DNA of 13,316 bases from Caulobacter sp. (GTDB lineage: Bacteria > Pseudomonadota > Alphaproteobacteria > Caulobacterales > Caulobacteraceae): the NCBI GenBank assembly GCA_028291125.1, contig JAQGIN010000142.1:1-13316 (forward strand), written 5' to 3'. The position numbers and the translations under genes were made by a program. This document shows, piece after piece, positions 6,061-13,316 of this stretch. The notes beneath the pieces were generated by a model that worked only from the letters and a program-made list of their open reading frames with translations, was not told the DNA's origin and did not search any database. Within the stretch, counting starts at the first letter, position 1, and each line of letters starts with the position of its first letter.

Positions 6061-6834
6061 CTAGCGCGCCAGCCAACCGCCGTCGACCGGCAGGGTGACG
6101 CCCTGCACGTAGTCGGCCGCCCCCGAGGCCAGAAACACCGCCGCCCCGCCGATGTCCGACGGCTGGCCCCAGCGGCCGGCCGGAATGCGGGCCAGGATGG
6201 CGGCGTTGCGGTCCTGGTCGGCGCGCAGGGCCTCGGTGTTGTTGGTGTCGAAATAGCCGGGGGCGATGGCGTTGACGTTGATGCCCTTGGTCGCCCACTC
6301 GTTGGCCAGGATCTTGGTCAGGCCGGCCAGGCCGCTCTTGCTGGCGGTGTAGGACGGCACGCGGATGCCGCCCTGGAAGGAGAGCAGGCTGGCGATGTTG
6401 ATCACCTTGCCGGCCACGCCGCGGGCGTCGGGGCCTTGCTTCAACACCTGGCGGGCGAAGGCCTGGGTGAGGAAGAAGACGACCTTCAGATTGGTGTCCA
6501 TCACCGCGTCCCAGTCGGCTTCGCTGAAGTCGATGGAATCGGCGCGGCGGATGATGCCGGCGTTGTTGACCAGGATGTCGACCTTACCGAAGGTCCCCAC
6601 GGCCTCGTCGACCACGCGCTGCACCGGCTCGGTCGAGCCGAAGTCGGCCTTGATCGACAGGAAGCGGCGACCGGTGGCCTCGACGGCGGCTTGGGTCTCG
6701 GTCGGGGCGCTACGGCCGGCGGCGGCGATGTCGGCGCCGGCTTCGGCGAGCGCGACGGCGATGGCTTGGCCAAGGCCGGTATTAGCGCCGGTAACGAGGG
6801 CGACCTTGCCTTCGAGGCTGAACGGAGTGGCCAT
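6061..6834 (-). CDS. kduD: 2-dehydro-3-deoxy-D-gluconate 5-dehydrogenase (KduD)
   Basis: KduD reduces 2,5-diketo-3-deoxygluconate to KDG with NAD(P)H (EC 1.1.1.127), the step after KduI in breakdown of unsaturated pectin oligomers. The 257-residue protein is a classical short-chain dehydrogenase: TGANTGLG (15-22) binds the nucleotide, NNAG is at 90-93, and the catalytic set is Asn115, Ser149, Tyr162 and Lys166 (YTASK). The C-terminus VDGGWLAR is typical of KduD. The ATG at 6832-6834 is preceded by AGGA nine bases upstream; an in-frame TTG at 6855 has less support. It lies downstream of kduI on the same strand, 150 bases away across a palindromic repeat. The SDR family is broad, so the exact substrate rests on the C-terminal sequence and the kduI neighbour. 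Confidence 0.9.
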   Translation of the reverse strand: MATPFSLEGKVALVTGANTGLGQAIAVALAEAGADIAAAGRSAPTETQAAVEATGRRFLSIKADFGSTEPVQRVVDEAVGTFGKVDILVNNAGIIRRADSIDFSEADWDAVMDTNLKVVFFLTQAFARQVLKQGPDARGVAGKVINIASLLSFQGGIRVPSYTASKSGLAGLTKILANEWATKGINVNAIAPGYFDTNNTEALRADQDRNAAILARIPAGRWGQPSDIGGAAVFLASGAADYVQGVTLPVDGGWLAR

Positions 6835-6861
6835 GATGCTAATTCCTGATCTCAAACAACT

Positions 6862-6955
6862 TCATCCCGGAAAGCGCGAAGCGCTTGTCCGGGACCCAGG
6901 GGCGGCGGGCGCGGCTCCTGGGTCCCGGGTCTTCGCTGCGCTACGCCCGGGATGA
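6862..6955. repeat. palindromic intergenic repeat between kduI and kduD
   Basis: Outer arms TCATCCCGG (6862-6870) and CCGGGATGA (6947-6955) enclose a 12-bp pair, CCGGGACCCAGG (6889-6900) and CCTGGGTCCCGG (6917-6928), with a 16-base loop. A further small hairpin, AAGCGC/GCGCTT, is at 6872-6886. The layout of nested arms with the TCATCCCGG...CCGGGATGA ends resembles a common class of alphaproteobacterial intergenic palindromes. It almost fills the kduI-kduD gap and, if transcribed, would fold into a branched structure that could lower or stabilise flanking mRNA. Confidence 0.82.
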
Positions 6956-6984
6956 CGAGCCTAGCGCGAGAAGCCGAGGCTTCC

Positions 6985-7833
6985 CTATTTCAGTTGGCAG
7001 ATGTCGAGCACGTTCATGTCGGTGTAGTCGAGGTTCTCGCCGCCCATCGCCCAGATGAAGGTATAGTTGGAGGTGCCCGAACCCATGTGGATCGACCACG
7101 GCGGGCTCATCACCGCTTCCTGGTTGGCGATGACGATGTGGCGCATCTCGTCCGGCTCGCCCATGTAGTGGAACACCCGGTCGTTCTCGCCGAGGCCGAA
7201 GTAGAAATAGGCTTCCGAGCGGCGGTCGTGCAGGTGGGGCGGCATGGTGTTCCAGACGCTGCCCGGCTTCAGCACGGTCATGCCCAGCAGCAGTTGGGCC
7301 GACTTGCAGGTGGTCGGCACGATGTACTGGTAGATGGTGCGCTCGTTGGAGGTCTCCAGCGCGCCGCGCTCCAGCGGCACGGCGTTGGCGAACTCCAGCT
7401 TCTTGGTCTCGAAGGCGGCGTGGGCCGGCAGGCTGGTCAGGTAGAAGCGGGCCGGGCTGGCGGGGTCGACCGACTCGAAGCTGACGTCGACCGCGCCCAT
7501 GGCCACGTAGATGCCGTCGCGCGGGGCGATGTCATAGACCACGCCGTCGACGGTCACCTTGCCGGCGCCCTCGCCGACATTGATCGCGCCCAGTTCGCGG
7601 CGCTCCAGGAACGGATGGCCGGCGGCCGAGGCGGGCTCGGTCTGGGCCGGCAGCTTCACGGCCTTCGACACCGGGGCGGCGCCGCCGATCACGAAGCGTT
7701 CGGCGTGGTTGTACTGCAGCACGATCTCGTCGGCGGCGAACAGGCCCTGCATCAGATAGCGGTCGCGCAGGTCGTCGTTGGTCACCGCGTACATCATGTC
7801 GGGGTGGGTGGCGTGATAGGTCTTGGCGAACAT
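6985..7833 (-). CDS. kduI: 5-dehydro-4-deoxy-D-glucuronate isomerase
   Basis: KduI converts 4-deoxy-L-threo-5-hexosulose uronate, the spontaneous product of unsaturated galacturonate from pectate lyase action, into 2,5-diketo-3-deoxygluconate (EC 5.3.1.17). The 282-residue cupin-type protein has the usual length and carries the zinc-binding set His200, His202 and Glu207 (in PPHLHDRRSEAYF) plus His249 (in PPWSIHMGSG), offset by four from E. coli KduI. Other family segments are GVVYDIAPRDGIYV and IWAMGGENLDYTDM. The ATG at 7831-7833 has GGGAG eight bases upstream. It starts 22 bases after the uxaC stop, so the two form an operon. No lyase gene accompanies it in the window. Confidence 0.95.
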   Translation of the reverse strand: MFAKTYHATHPDMMYAVTNDDLRDRYLMQGLFAADEIVLQYNHAERFVIGGAAPVSKAVKLPAQTEPASAAGHPFLERRELGAINVGEGAGKVTVDGVVYDIAPRDGIYVAMGAVDVSFESVDPASPARFYLTSLPAHAAFETKKLEFANAVPLERGALETSNERTIYQYIVPTTCKSAQLLLGMTVLKPGSVWNTMPPHLHDRRSEAYFYFGLGENDRVFHYMGEPDEMRHIVIANQEAVMSPPWSIHMGSGTSNYTFIWAMGGENLDYTDMNVLDICQLK

Positions 7834-7855
7834 CGAAGGGGCTCCCGCGGAGATC

Positions 7856-9310
7856 TTATTGGGCTGCGTGGGCCGACGCGGACGCCGGCTTGGGTTGATC
7901 GAGTTTGTAGGCGCGCTTGGGCAGGTTGTAGGCCAGGTCGACGACGACTTCCGCCGCCTCGACCATGTCCATCCGGTGTTCGGCCACCAGCCGCGCCAGG
8001 AACGAGGAGTCGACGCGGCGGGCCACGTCGTGGCGAGCCGGGATCGACAGGAAGGCGCGGGTGTCGTCGTTGAAGCCGACGGTGTTGTAGAAGCCCGCCG
8101 TCTCGGTGACCTGTTCGCGGAACCGCATCATGCCCTCGGGGCTGTCGTGGAACCACCAGGACGGACCCAGCTTCAGCACCGGATAGTGGCCGGCCAGCGG
8201 GGCCAGCTCGCGGCTGTAGCTGGTCTCGTCCAGGGTGAAGAGGATGATCGACAGGCGCGGATCGTTGCCGAACTTGCTCAGCAAGGGCTTCAGCGCGTTG
8301 ACATATTCGGTGGCCACCGGGATGTCGGCGCCCTTGTCGCGGCCGTGACTGGCCAGCAGGCCGGTGTTGTGGTTGCGGTGCGAGCCTGGGTGGATCTGCA
8401 TCACCAGGCCGTCCTCAAGGCTCATCTTGGCCATCTCGGTCAGCATCTGGGCGCGGAACAGCTCGGCCTTGGCCGGGGTCACCTCGCCCTTCAGCAGGCT
8501 CTGGAACAGGGCCTCGCTGTCGGCGCCCGAGAGGTCGGCGGTGGCGGCGGTCGGATGGCCGTGGTCGGTGGAGGTGGCCCCGGCGTCGGCGAAGGCCGCG
8601 CGGCGGACGCGGTGAGCGTCCAGATAGCCGCGCCAGCTATGGACGTCCTCGCCGGAGACGGCGGCGAACCGCTCCATAGCGGCGCCGAAACGCTCGTCCT
8701 CGAAGTCGATGACGGGGTCGGGACGATAGGCGGTGATCACATTGCCGCCCCAGCCGCTCTCGCGGATGGCGTGGTGGTGCTTGAGGCTCTGGTGCGGCCC
8801 CTCGGTGGTGGCCAGGGTCTCGATGTTGAAGCGGTCGAACAGGGCCCGGGGCCTAAAGGCGTCGGTGGCCAGGGCGTCGTTGATGGTGTCGAAATAGAGG
8901 TCTGAGGTCTCGGCGCCCAGGAACACCTCGAAGCCGAACACCTTGGAGAACACGTGGTTCAGCCAGATCCACGACGGCGTGCCGCGGAACAGGTGGAAGT
9001 TCTGGGCCAAGAGCCGCCAAGCCTCGCGCGGGTCGGTGGCGGGAACGCCGGCCTTGGACGGCACCTTCAGCGCATCCAGGCTGATGCCCTGGCTGTAGAG
9101 CATGCGGTACAGATAGTGGTCGGGCGCCAGCAGCAGGTCGGTGGCGTCCTTGAACGGGTTGTTGGTGGCGAACCACGACGGGTCGGTGTGCCCATGCGGG
9201 CTGATGATCGGCAGGTCCTTGACCAGGCCGTACAGCTCGCGGGCGACGCCGCGGACGCGCTCTTCGGCCGGGAACAGCCGATCGTCGTGGAAAACCAATG
9301 GCCGTGTCAT
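7856..9310 (-). CDS. uxaC: glucuronate/galacturonate isomerase
   Basis: UxaC isomerises D-glucuronate to D-fructuronate and D-galacturonate to D-tagaturonate (EC 5.3.1.12), the entry step for free uronates. The 484-residue product is close to the usual 470. The N-terminal FHDDRLFP and the metal-site motif SPHGHTDPSWF (His39, His41) belong to the amidohydrolase-fold uronate isomerase family. The C-terminal half has the family block LKLGPSWWFHDSPEGM and the closing LAYNLPKRAYKL. The ATG at 9308-9310 is chosen because AGGGAG precedes it by eight bases and the reading upstream of it crosses an operator-like site (9365-9378). It is the first of uxaC-kduI(-kduD), transcribed in the same direction as the regulator gene behind it. 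Confidence 0.95.
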   Translation of the reverse strand: MTRPLVFHDDRLFPAEERVRGVARELYGLVKDLPIISPHGHTDPSWFATNNPFKDATDLLLAPDHYLYRMLYSQGISLDALKVPSKAGVPATDPREAWRLLAQNFHLFRGTPSWIWLNHVFSKVFGFEVFLGAETSDLYFDTINDALATDAFRPRALFDRFNIETLATTEGPHQSLKHHHAIRESGWGGNVITAYRPDPVIDFEDERFGAAMERFAAVSGEDVHSWRGYLDAHRVRRAAFADAGATSTDHGHPTAATADLSGADSEALFQSLLKGEVTPAKAELFRAQMLTEMAKMSLEDGLVMQIHPGSHRNHNTGLLASHGRDKGADIPVATEYVNALKPLLSKFGNDPRLSIILFTLDETSYSRELAPLAGHYPVLKLGPSWWFHDSPEGMMRFREQVTETAGFYNTVGFNDDTRAFLSIPARHDVARRVDSSFLARLVAEHRMDMVEAAEVVVDLAYNLPKRAYKLDQPKPASASAHAAQ

Positions 9311-9362
9311 GGCGGGTGCTCCCTGGGATCTCGTCGGCTTCGCGACGGCCGCTTCGTGGCGG

Positions 9363-9391
9363 TTGGTAACCGGTGTCATGGGTGGATGCAA
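9363..9391 (-). promoter_or_regulatory. candidate uxaC promoter
   Basis: On the minus strand TTGCAT (9391-9386) and TACCAA (9368-9363) are 17 bases apart, with the operator-like site in the spacer, the same arrangement proposed at kdgA. The -10 match is poor, so this rests mainly on spacing, operator position and a plausible leader of about 45 bases. Confidence 0.3.
9365..9378. promoter_or_regulatory. LacI-type operator upstream of uxaC
   Basis: GGTAACCGGTGTCA is the exact reverse complement of the site at 10593-10606 and shares the ACCGGTGTCA half with the perfect palindrome upstream of kdgA. It lies in the 101-base gap between the regulator stop and the uxaC start, 55 bases before the uxaC ATG. 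An identical 14-mer at two promoter regions of one cluster is unlikely to be chance. Confidence 0.72.
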
Positions 9392-9411
9392 GCGCGGCCG
9401 GACGGCCGATC

Positions 9412-10497
9412 CTACACGGTTGGAACGGGTCCGGACGACTCCCGAACCACGAGAACCGGCTCGGTCCCGGCCGGATCGCGCGCCTCGCGGCGGGCGTCGC
9501 CGATCAGCTTCTCGGCGGCCATGCGGCCTATCTCGCGGGTCGGGGTGCGCACGGTGGTCAGCGGCGGCCAGACGGCCTGGGCGATCTGGAAGTCGTCGAA
9601 GCCGACGATGGTCAGGTCGCGCGGCACCATCAGCCCGGCCTTGCGCGCCGACTGCAGCACCCCGGCCGCCATTTCGTCATTGCCGGCGAAGATGGCGGTC
9701 GGCCGCGGGGTCATGGCCAGCAGGGCGTCGCCGCAGGCGGTGCCGGATTCGAAGGTGTAGGCCCCCTGGATCACATAGCGGGGGTCGAGCGTCATGCCGT
9801 CCTCGGTCAGGGCGTCCTCGAAACCGCCGCGCCGTTCGTGCGATGAGCGAAACGACGGCGGGCCGGAGATGAAGGCGATGCGCTTGTGCCCCAGGTCGAG
9901 GATGTGGCGGGCCGCCTGCGAGCCGCCCATGCGGTCATGGCCGACGATCATGTGCTCGGGCTTGTCCAGCTCGACCGAGGCGATCCGGATGTAGTTGCAG
10001 CCGATCTCGCGCAGCAGCTTGGCGACCCGCTCGTCCTCGGACACCGAAGGCGGCAGCACCACGCCGTACAGCTTCTGGCGCTCGACGAAGGTGCGCACGT
10101 CGGCCAGGAAGGTGGGGCTGGCCCGGTCGCAGGGGTGCACGACCAGTTCGAAGCCCGAGCCGCGCATGCCGTCCAGCAGGCCCAGCTGCATGTTGACGAC
10201 ATATTGCGGGTTGGGGTTGTCGTAGATCATGCCGATCAGGAACGAGCGGCGAAACGCCAGGCCGCGGGCCTGGGGATCGGGGGCGTAGCCCCATTCGGCG
10301 ATCACCGCCTCGATCCGCTCGCGGGTCTCGTCGCGCACGAACGGCGATTGGTTGATCACCCGCGACACGGTCTTCTTGGACACTCCGGCCAGGCGGGCGA
10401 TGTCGTTGATGGTGGCGCGGCGGCGTCCACCCTCGGTGGCCGCGGCTTCGGGTTCACCGTCTTCGAAGGCGTTGGCGGGCGTCTTTGACGAGTTCAC
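9412..10497 (-). CDS. LacI-family transcriptional regulator of the uronate cluster
   Basis: The protein has an N-terminal LacI-type helix-turn-helix (ATINDIARLAGVSKKTVSRV, then INQSPFVRDETRERI as the hinge-side continuation) and a periplasmic-binding-protein-like effector domain with the family blocks HILDLGHKRIAFISGP, FAGNDEMAAGVL and VGFDDFQIA. I place the start at the GTG 10495-10497 (361 residues), with GGAA just upstream. The longer frame begins at a TTG (10548) with no ribosome site, close to promoter-like sequence. About 24 residues precede the helix-turn-helix, more than usual. It lies between uxaC and divergent uxaA, and matching ACCGGT-centred palindromes occur at three promoters, so it most likely represses the cluster and responds to a pathway intermediate such as KDG or a uronate. 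It is comparable to KdgR/UxuR-type LacI regulators; the effector is unknown. Confidence 0.88.
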   Translation of the reverse strand: MNSSKTPANAFEDGEPEAAATEGGRRRATINDIARLAGVSKKTVSRVINQSPFVRDETRERIEAVIAEWGYAPDPQARGLAFRRSFLIGMIYDNPNPQYVVNMQLGLLDGMRGSGFELVVHPCDRASPTFLADVRTFVERQKLYGVVLPPSVSEDERVAKLLREIGCNYIRIASVELDKPEHMIVGHDRMGGSQAARHILDLGHKRIAFISGPPSFRSSHERRGGFEDALTEDGMTLDPRYVIQGAYTFESGTACGDALLAMTPRPTAIFAGNDEMAAGVLQSARKAGLMVPRDLTIVGFDDFQIAQAVWPPLTTVRTPTREIGRMAAEKLIGDARREARDPAGTEPVLVVRESSGPVPTV

Positions 10498-10660
10498 GGC
10501 GTTTCCATGCAGCGGTAGTCGTTTTCTTTTGTCATACCTTATGAGCAACCGGCGCCGCTACAAACGTCAAAATCGGCGTCGGTCTTCAAAACTGACACCG
10601 GTTACCCCACCTTCTGCTACAAGGCGGCCGAGTAAAACGCCCCCCATTGGTCCAGATTTC
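10498..10660. promoter_or_regulatory. lacI-uxaA divergent control region
   Basis: This 163-base gap must hold promoters in both directions. For uxaA, CTGACA (10592-10597) overlaps the operator and GCTACAA (10616-10622) follows 18 bases later. For the regulator, the minus strand has TTGACG (10570-10565), an excellent -35, followed by GCTCATAA (10546-10539), which resembles the GCTA-type -10 but at a longer than ideal distance. The box matches are only partial, so exact starts of transcription are uncertain. The ribosome site before uxaA is weak. Confidence 0.42.
10593..10606. promoter_or_regulatory. LacI-type operator in the lacI-uxaA region
   Basis: TGACACCGGTTACC is identical, in reverse orientation, to the uxaC-upstream site. 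Its left half matches the kdgA palindromes exactly; the right half diverges (TTACC instead of TGTCA). It covers the proposed uxaA -35 box and lies just upstream of the regulator's proposed -35, so one bound dimer could repress uxaA and influence the regulator's own expression. Confidence 0.72.
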
Positions 10661-12172
10661 ATGACCCAGATCCTCTCTCCCCCGGCCGAATCAATTCACG
10701 GCGTCGATGCCCGCGACCACGTCGCCACCGCCCTGCGCGACATCGCCGCCGGCGAAACCCTCGACCTGCACGGCCAGACGGTCGTCGCCCGCGACGACAT
10801 CCCCAAGGGCCACAAGATCGCCATGCGCGCCGTCGCGGCCGGCGGCGACGTGCTGAAATACGGCTGGCCGATCGGCCGGGCGACCCGCGCCATCGCCGTC
10901 GGCGACCATGTCCACGTGCACAATGTCGAGACCCGGCTGTCGGGGGTCGAGGACTTCCGCTTCCAGCCGTCGGCGCTCGAGGCGACGATCCCGCCCGCCG
11001 CCGGCGCCGGCTTCATGGGCTACCGTCGCAAGAGCGGCCGGGTCGGCACTCGCAACGAAATCTGGGTGCTGTGCACGGTCGGCTGCGTCGCCAACACCGC
11101 CCGCCGCATCGCCGACAAGGCCAACGCCCGCTTCGCCGGCCGGGTCGACGGGGTCTACGCCTTCCCCCACCCGTTCGGCTGTTCGCAGCTGGGCGACGAC
11201 TTGATCCACACCCGCAAGCTGATCGCCGGCCTGGCCGCCCATCCCAACGCCGGCGGCGTGCTGATCCTCGGCCTGGGCTGCGAGAACAACCAGCTGAAGG
11301 CGCTGCTGGAATCGGCCCCCGACCTCGATCCCGACCGCCTGCGCTCGTTCACCACCCAGATGGTCGAGGACGAATTCGAGGACGGCCTGGCCGCTATCGA
11401 GGCCCTGGTCGAGATCGCCGAGCGCGACCGGCGCGAACTCTCGCCGCTGTCGGACCTGGTCATCGGCCTGAAATGCGGCGGTTCGGACGGCTTTTCCGGC
11501 GTCACCGCCAATCCGCTGGTCGGCCGCATCGCCGACAAGGTCTCCGACGCCGGCGGCACCCCGGTGCTGACCGAGATCCCCGAGATCTTCGGGGCCGAGC
11601 AGATGCTGCTGACCCGCGCCGCCAGCCAGGACGTATTCGACGGCGCGGTGCGCGTGGTCGACGACTTCAAGCGCTACTTCATCGACAACCATCAGCCGAT
11701 CTACGAGAACCCCTCCCCCGGCAACATCGCCGGCGGCATCACCACCCTGGAGGAAAAATCCCTGGGCGCGGTGCAGAAGGGCGGCCGTTCGTCCCTGGTC
11801 GAGGTCATCCGCTACGGCGAGCAGGTCGGCCCGCACGGCCTGACCCTGCTGGAGGCCCCCGGCAACGACGCGGTGTCGTCCACCGCCCTGACCGCCGCCG
11901 GGGCGACGGTGATCCTGTTCACCACCGGCCGCGGCACCCCGCTGGGCTTTCCGGCCCCGACCCTGAAGATCGCCTCCAACAGCGCCCTGGCCGCCCGCAA
12001 GCCGGGCTGGATCGACTTCGACGCCGGGGTGGTGCTATCGGGCGAAACCATGGACGACGCGGCCGACTCGCTGATGGCCCTGGTCGTCGAGACCGCCTCG
12101 GGCAAGGCCACCAAGGCCGAGCTCAACGGCGAACGTGAAATCGCCATCTGGAAAACAGGCGTGACCCTTTGA
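10661..12172 (+). CDS. uxaA: altronate dehydratase
   Basis: UxaA dehydrates D-altronate to KDG (EC 4.2.1.7), the galacturonate branch. The 503-residue product matches the E. coli protein along its length as I recall it. An N-terminal SAF domain (about residues 14-90) includes KYGWPIG (66-72) and HVHVHN (83-88). The large dehydratase domain has VGTRNEIW, GCSQLGDD (173-180), GLGCENNQ (204-211), KCGGSDGFSG (271-280), YENPSPGNIAGGITT and the terminal IWKTGVTL; the conserved cysteines and histidines suit a metal-dependent enzyme. The ATG at 10661 aligns with the family start although no good ribosome site precedes it. Its TGA overlaps the start of the next gene. Galactarate dehydratase is a relative, but the two-part UxaA layout fits altronate best. 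Confidence 0.94.
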   Translation: MTQILSPPAESIHGVDARDHVATALRDIAAGETLDLHGQTVVARDDIPKGHKIAMRAVAAGGDVLKYGWPIGRATRAIAVGDHVHVHNVETRLSGVEDFRFQPSALEATIPPAAGAGFMGYRRKSGRVGTRNEIWVLCTVGCVANTARRIADKANARFAGRVDGVYAFPHPFGCSQLGDDLIHTRKLIAGLAAHPNAGGVLILGLGCENNQLKALLESAPDLDPDRLRSFTTQMVEDEFEDGLAAIEALVEIAERDRRELSPLSDLVIGLKCGGSDGFSGVTANPLVGRIADKVSDAGGTPVLTEIPEIFGAEQMLLTRAASQDVFDGAVRVVDDFKRYFIDNHQPIYENPSPGNIAGGITTLEEKSLGAVQKGGRSSLVEVIRYGEQVGPHGLTLLEAPGNDAVSSTALTAAGATVILFTTGRGTPLGFPAPTLKIASNSALAARKPGWIDFDAGVVLSGETMDDAADSLMALVVETASGKATKAELNGEREIAIWKTGVTL

Positions 12173-13316
12173 CCCTTCCTGCCGCCCACACCCGCCCGCT
12201 GCGCCTATCGGCCAACAGCTATCCGGCCGCCCTGCCCGGCGTCGCCCTGCCCGCCTACGATCGCGACAAGGTCAAGATCGGCGTCGTCCATTTCGGTCCC
12301 GGCGCCTTCCATCGCGCCCACCAGGCCTTCTATTTCGACCAGCTGCTGGCGGCCGACCCGCGCTGGGGGATCTGCGCCGTGTCGCTGAAGAGCCCCGGCG
12401 TGCGCGACGCCCTCACCCCGCAGGACGGCCTCTACACCCTGGCCCAGCTGGACCAGGAAACCACCTTCCGGGTCGTCGGTTCGATCGTCGAGGTGCTGGT
12501 GGCGCCGGAGGATCCCGAGGGCGTCTTCGCCCGCCTGGCCGCCCCGACCACCAGGCTGGTCAGCCTCACCGTCACCGAGAAGGGCTATTGCCTGACCGGC
12601 GACGGCCAGCTCGACGAAGCCCATCCCGACATCGTCCACGACCTGGCCGATCCGCGCAGCCCCGTCAGCGCCGTCGGCTATCTGGTCGAGGGCCTGCGCC
12701 GCCGGTTCGCGGTGGGTCTCGCCCCCTATGCCGTGGTCGCCTGCGACAACCTCGCCGACAACGGCTGGCGGCTGAAGGCGGCGGTCGTCGCCTTCGCCCA
12801 GCACTTCGACCCGGCCCTGGCCGCCTGGATCGAGGCCCAGGGCCGCTTCCCACGGACCATGGTCGACAGCATCACCCCGGCCACCGACGACGCCCTGCGC
12901 GCCCGGGTCGAGGCCGCCATCGGCCTGGAGGACGCCTGGCCGATCCAGCGCGAGGCCTTCACCCAGTGGGTGGTCGAGGACGTGCTCGGCCCCGACGCCC
13001 CCGATCTGGCCAGCGTCGGCGTCACCCTGACCGACGACGTCCGCGGCTTCGAGCGCGCCAAGCTGCGCTTGCTCAACGGCCCGCACTCGACCCTGGCCTA
13101 TCTGGGCCTGCTCCAGGGCCATGAGACGGTGTTCGAGGCGGCCAGCGATCCGGAACTGGCCAGCTTCGTCCGCGCCATGATGGTCGAGGACATCATCCCC
13201 AGCCTGACCGCGCCGCGCGGCCTCGATCTGGAGGTCTACGCCGACGCCATCCTGGCGCGGTTCCGCAATCCCGAGATCCGCCACCTGTTGGCCCAGATCG
13301 CCTGGGACGGCTCGCA
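12169..13316 (+). CDS. uxuB: UxuB-type fructuronate reductase (mannitol dehydrogenase family), 3' partial
   Basis: The frame is open from a TTG at 12169 to the window end, giving 382 residues of an expected roughly 480-490; the C-terminus is outside. It is a polyol-specific long-chain dehydrogenase. HFGPGAFHRAHQA near residues 41-53 begins the nucleotide-binding part. Then come VSLTVTEKGYC, CDNLADNGW, TMVDSITPATDD, QWVVEDVLG and the catalytic KLRLLNGPHS with Lys298, Asn303 and His306. These blocks, and the IAWDGS near the end, follow E. coli UxuB (fructuronate to mannonate, EC 1.1.1.57) more closely than UxaB. The TTG overlaps the uxaA stop as TTGA, so translation is coupled. Its partner here is altronate dehydratase, not mannonate dehydratase, so it may act on tagaturonate, on fructuronate, or on both. 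Confidence 0.88.
   Translation, partial: MTLPAAHTRPLRLSANSYPAALPGVALPAYDRDKVKIGVVHFGPGAFHRAHQAFYFDQLLAADPRWGICAVSLKSPGVRDALTPQDGLYTLAQLDQETTFRVVGSIVEVLVAPEDPEGVFARLAAPTTRLVSLTVTEKGYCLTGDGQLDEAHPDIVHDLADPRSPVSAVGYLVEGLRRRFAVGLAPYAVVACDNLADNGWRLKAAVVAFAQHFDPALAAWIEAQGRFPRTMVDSITPATDDALRARVEAAIGLEDAWPIQREAFTQWVVEDVLGPDAPDLASVGVTLTDDVRGFERAKLRLLNGPHSTLAYLGLLQGHETVFEAASDPELASFVRAMMVEDIIPSLTAPRGLDLEVYADAILARFRNPEIRHLLAQIAWDGS

Noticed and set aside
4085..6064. A 659-codon plus-strand open frame opposite ppc
   Set aside because: It is antisense to a complete PEPC gene with all catalytic motifs, and shows no domain resemblance.
9395..9408. CGGCCG-GA-CGGCCG after the regulator stop, considered as a terminator
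   Set aside because: The stem is short, the loop is tight and no T-run follows, so it is not a convincing terminator.
10691..11836. A 381-codon minus-strand frame opposite uxaA
   Set aside because: It lies wholly within uxaA and has the same low-information composition as the other antisense frames.
12205..13284. A 359-codon minus-strand frame and a 178-codon plus-strand frame in the last 1.1 kb
   Set aside because: The plus-strand frame starting at 12169 encodes a full set of mannitol dehydrogenase/UxuB motifs without a stop, so the others are shadows.

Overview
The window is high-GC DNA that most resembles an alphaproteobacterium of the Caulobacter type. This is inferred from gene content and protein similarity recalled from memory; no search was run. 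It carries a chromosomal uronate catabolism cluster that joins the isomerase route (UxaC, UxuB, UxaA) with the pectin-oligomer route (KduI, KduD). Both lead to 2-keto-3-deoxygluconate (KDG), and KdgK plus KDPG aldolase turn KDG into pyruvate and glyceraldehyde-3-phosphate. A phosphoenolpyruvate carboxylase gene sits inside the cluster.

Layout, left to right. Bases 1-397 hold no confident gene but several inverted repeats, including a compact nested palindrome with tandem 15-mers (267-396). A DUF1428-family gene (398-751, minus) follows. A strong hairpin terminator (879-902) closes kdgA-kdgK (minus, 2713 down to 929). Upstream of kdgA is a long non-coding stretch (2714-3187) with two ACCGGT-centred operators and a structured segment. 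Then, all on the minus strand, come ppc (3188-5914), kduD (6061-6834), a palindromic intergenic repeat (6862-6955), kduI (6985-7833), uxaC (7856-9310) and a LacI-family regulator (9412-10497). Divergent from the regulator, on the plus strand, are uxaA (10661-12172) and a uxuB-type oxidoreductase (12169 to beyond the window end), overlapping by a TTGA start/stop.

How it works together. UxaC isomerises glucuronate and galacturonate to fructuronate and tagaturonate. The UxuB-type enzyme reduces the keto-uronate. UxaA dehydrates altronate to KDG. KduI and KduD feed KDG from the unsaturated sugar released by pectate lyases. KdgK and KdgA finish the pathway. The same 14-bp operator-like sequence occurs in opposite orientations upstream of uxaC and in the lacI-uxaA divergent region, and two near-perfect palindromic versions lie upstream of kdgA. 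This predicts one local LacI-type regulon covering all three transcription units. No transporter, lyase or mannonate dehydratase (UxuA) is present in the window.

I see no clearly undescribed system. The points most worth a second look are the operator set, the UxaA/UxuB pairing, the embedded ppc, and the palindromic repeats.
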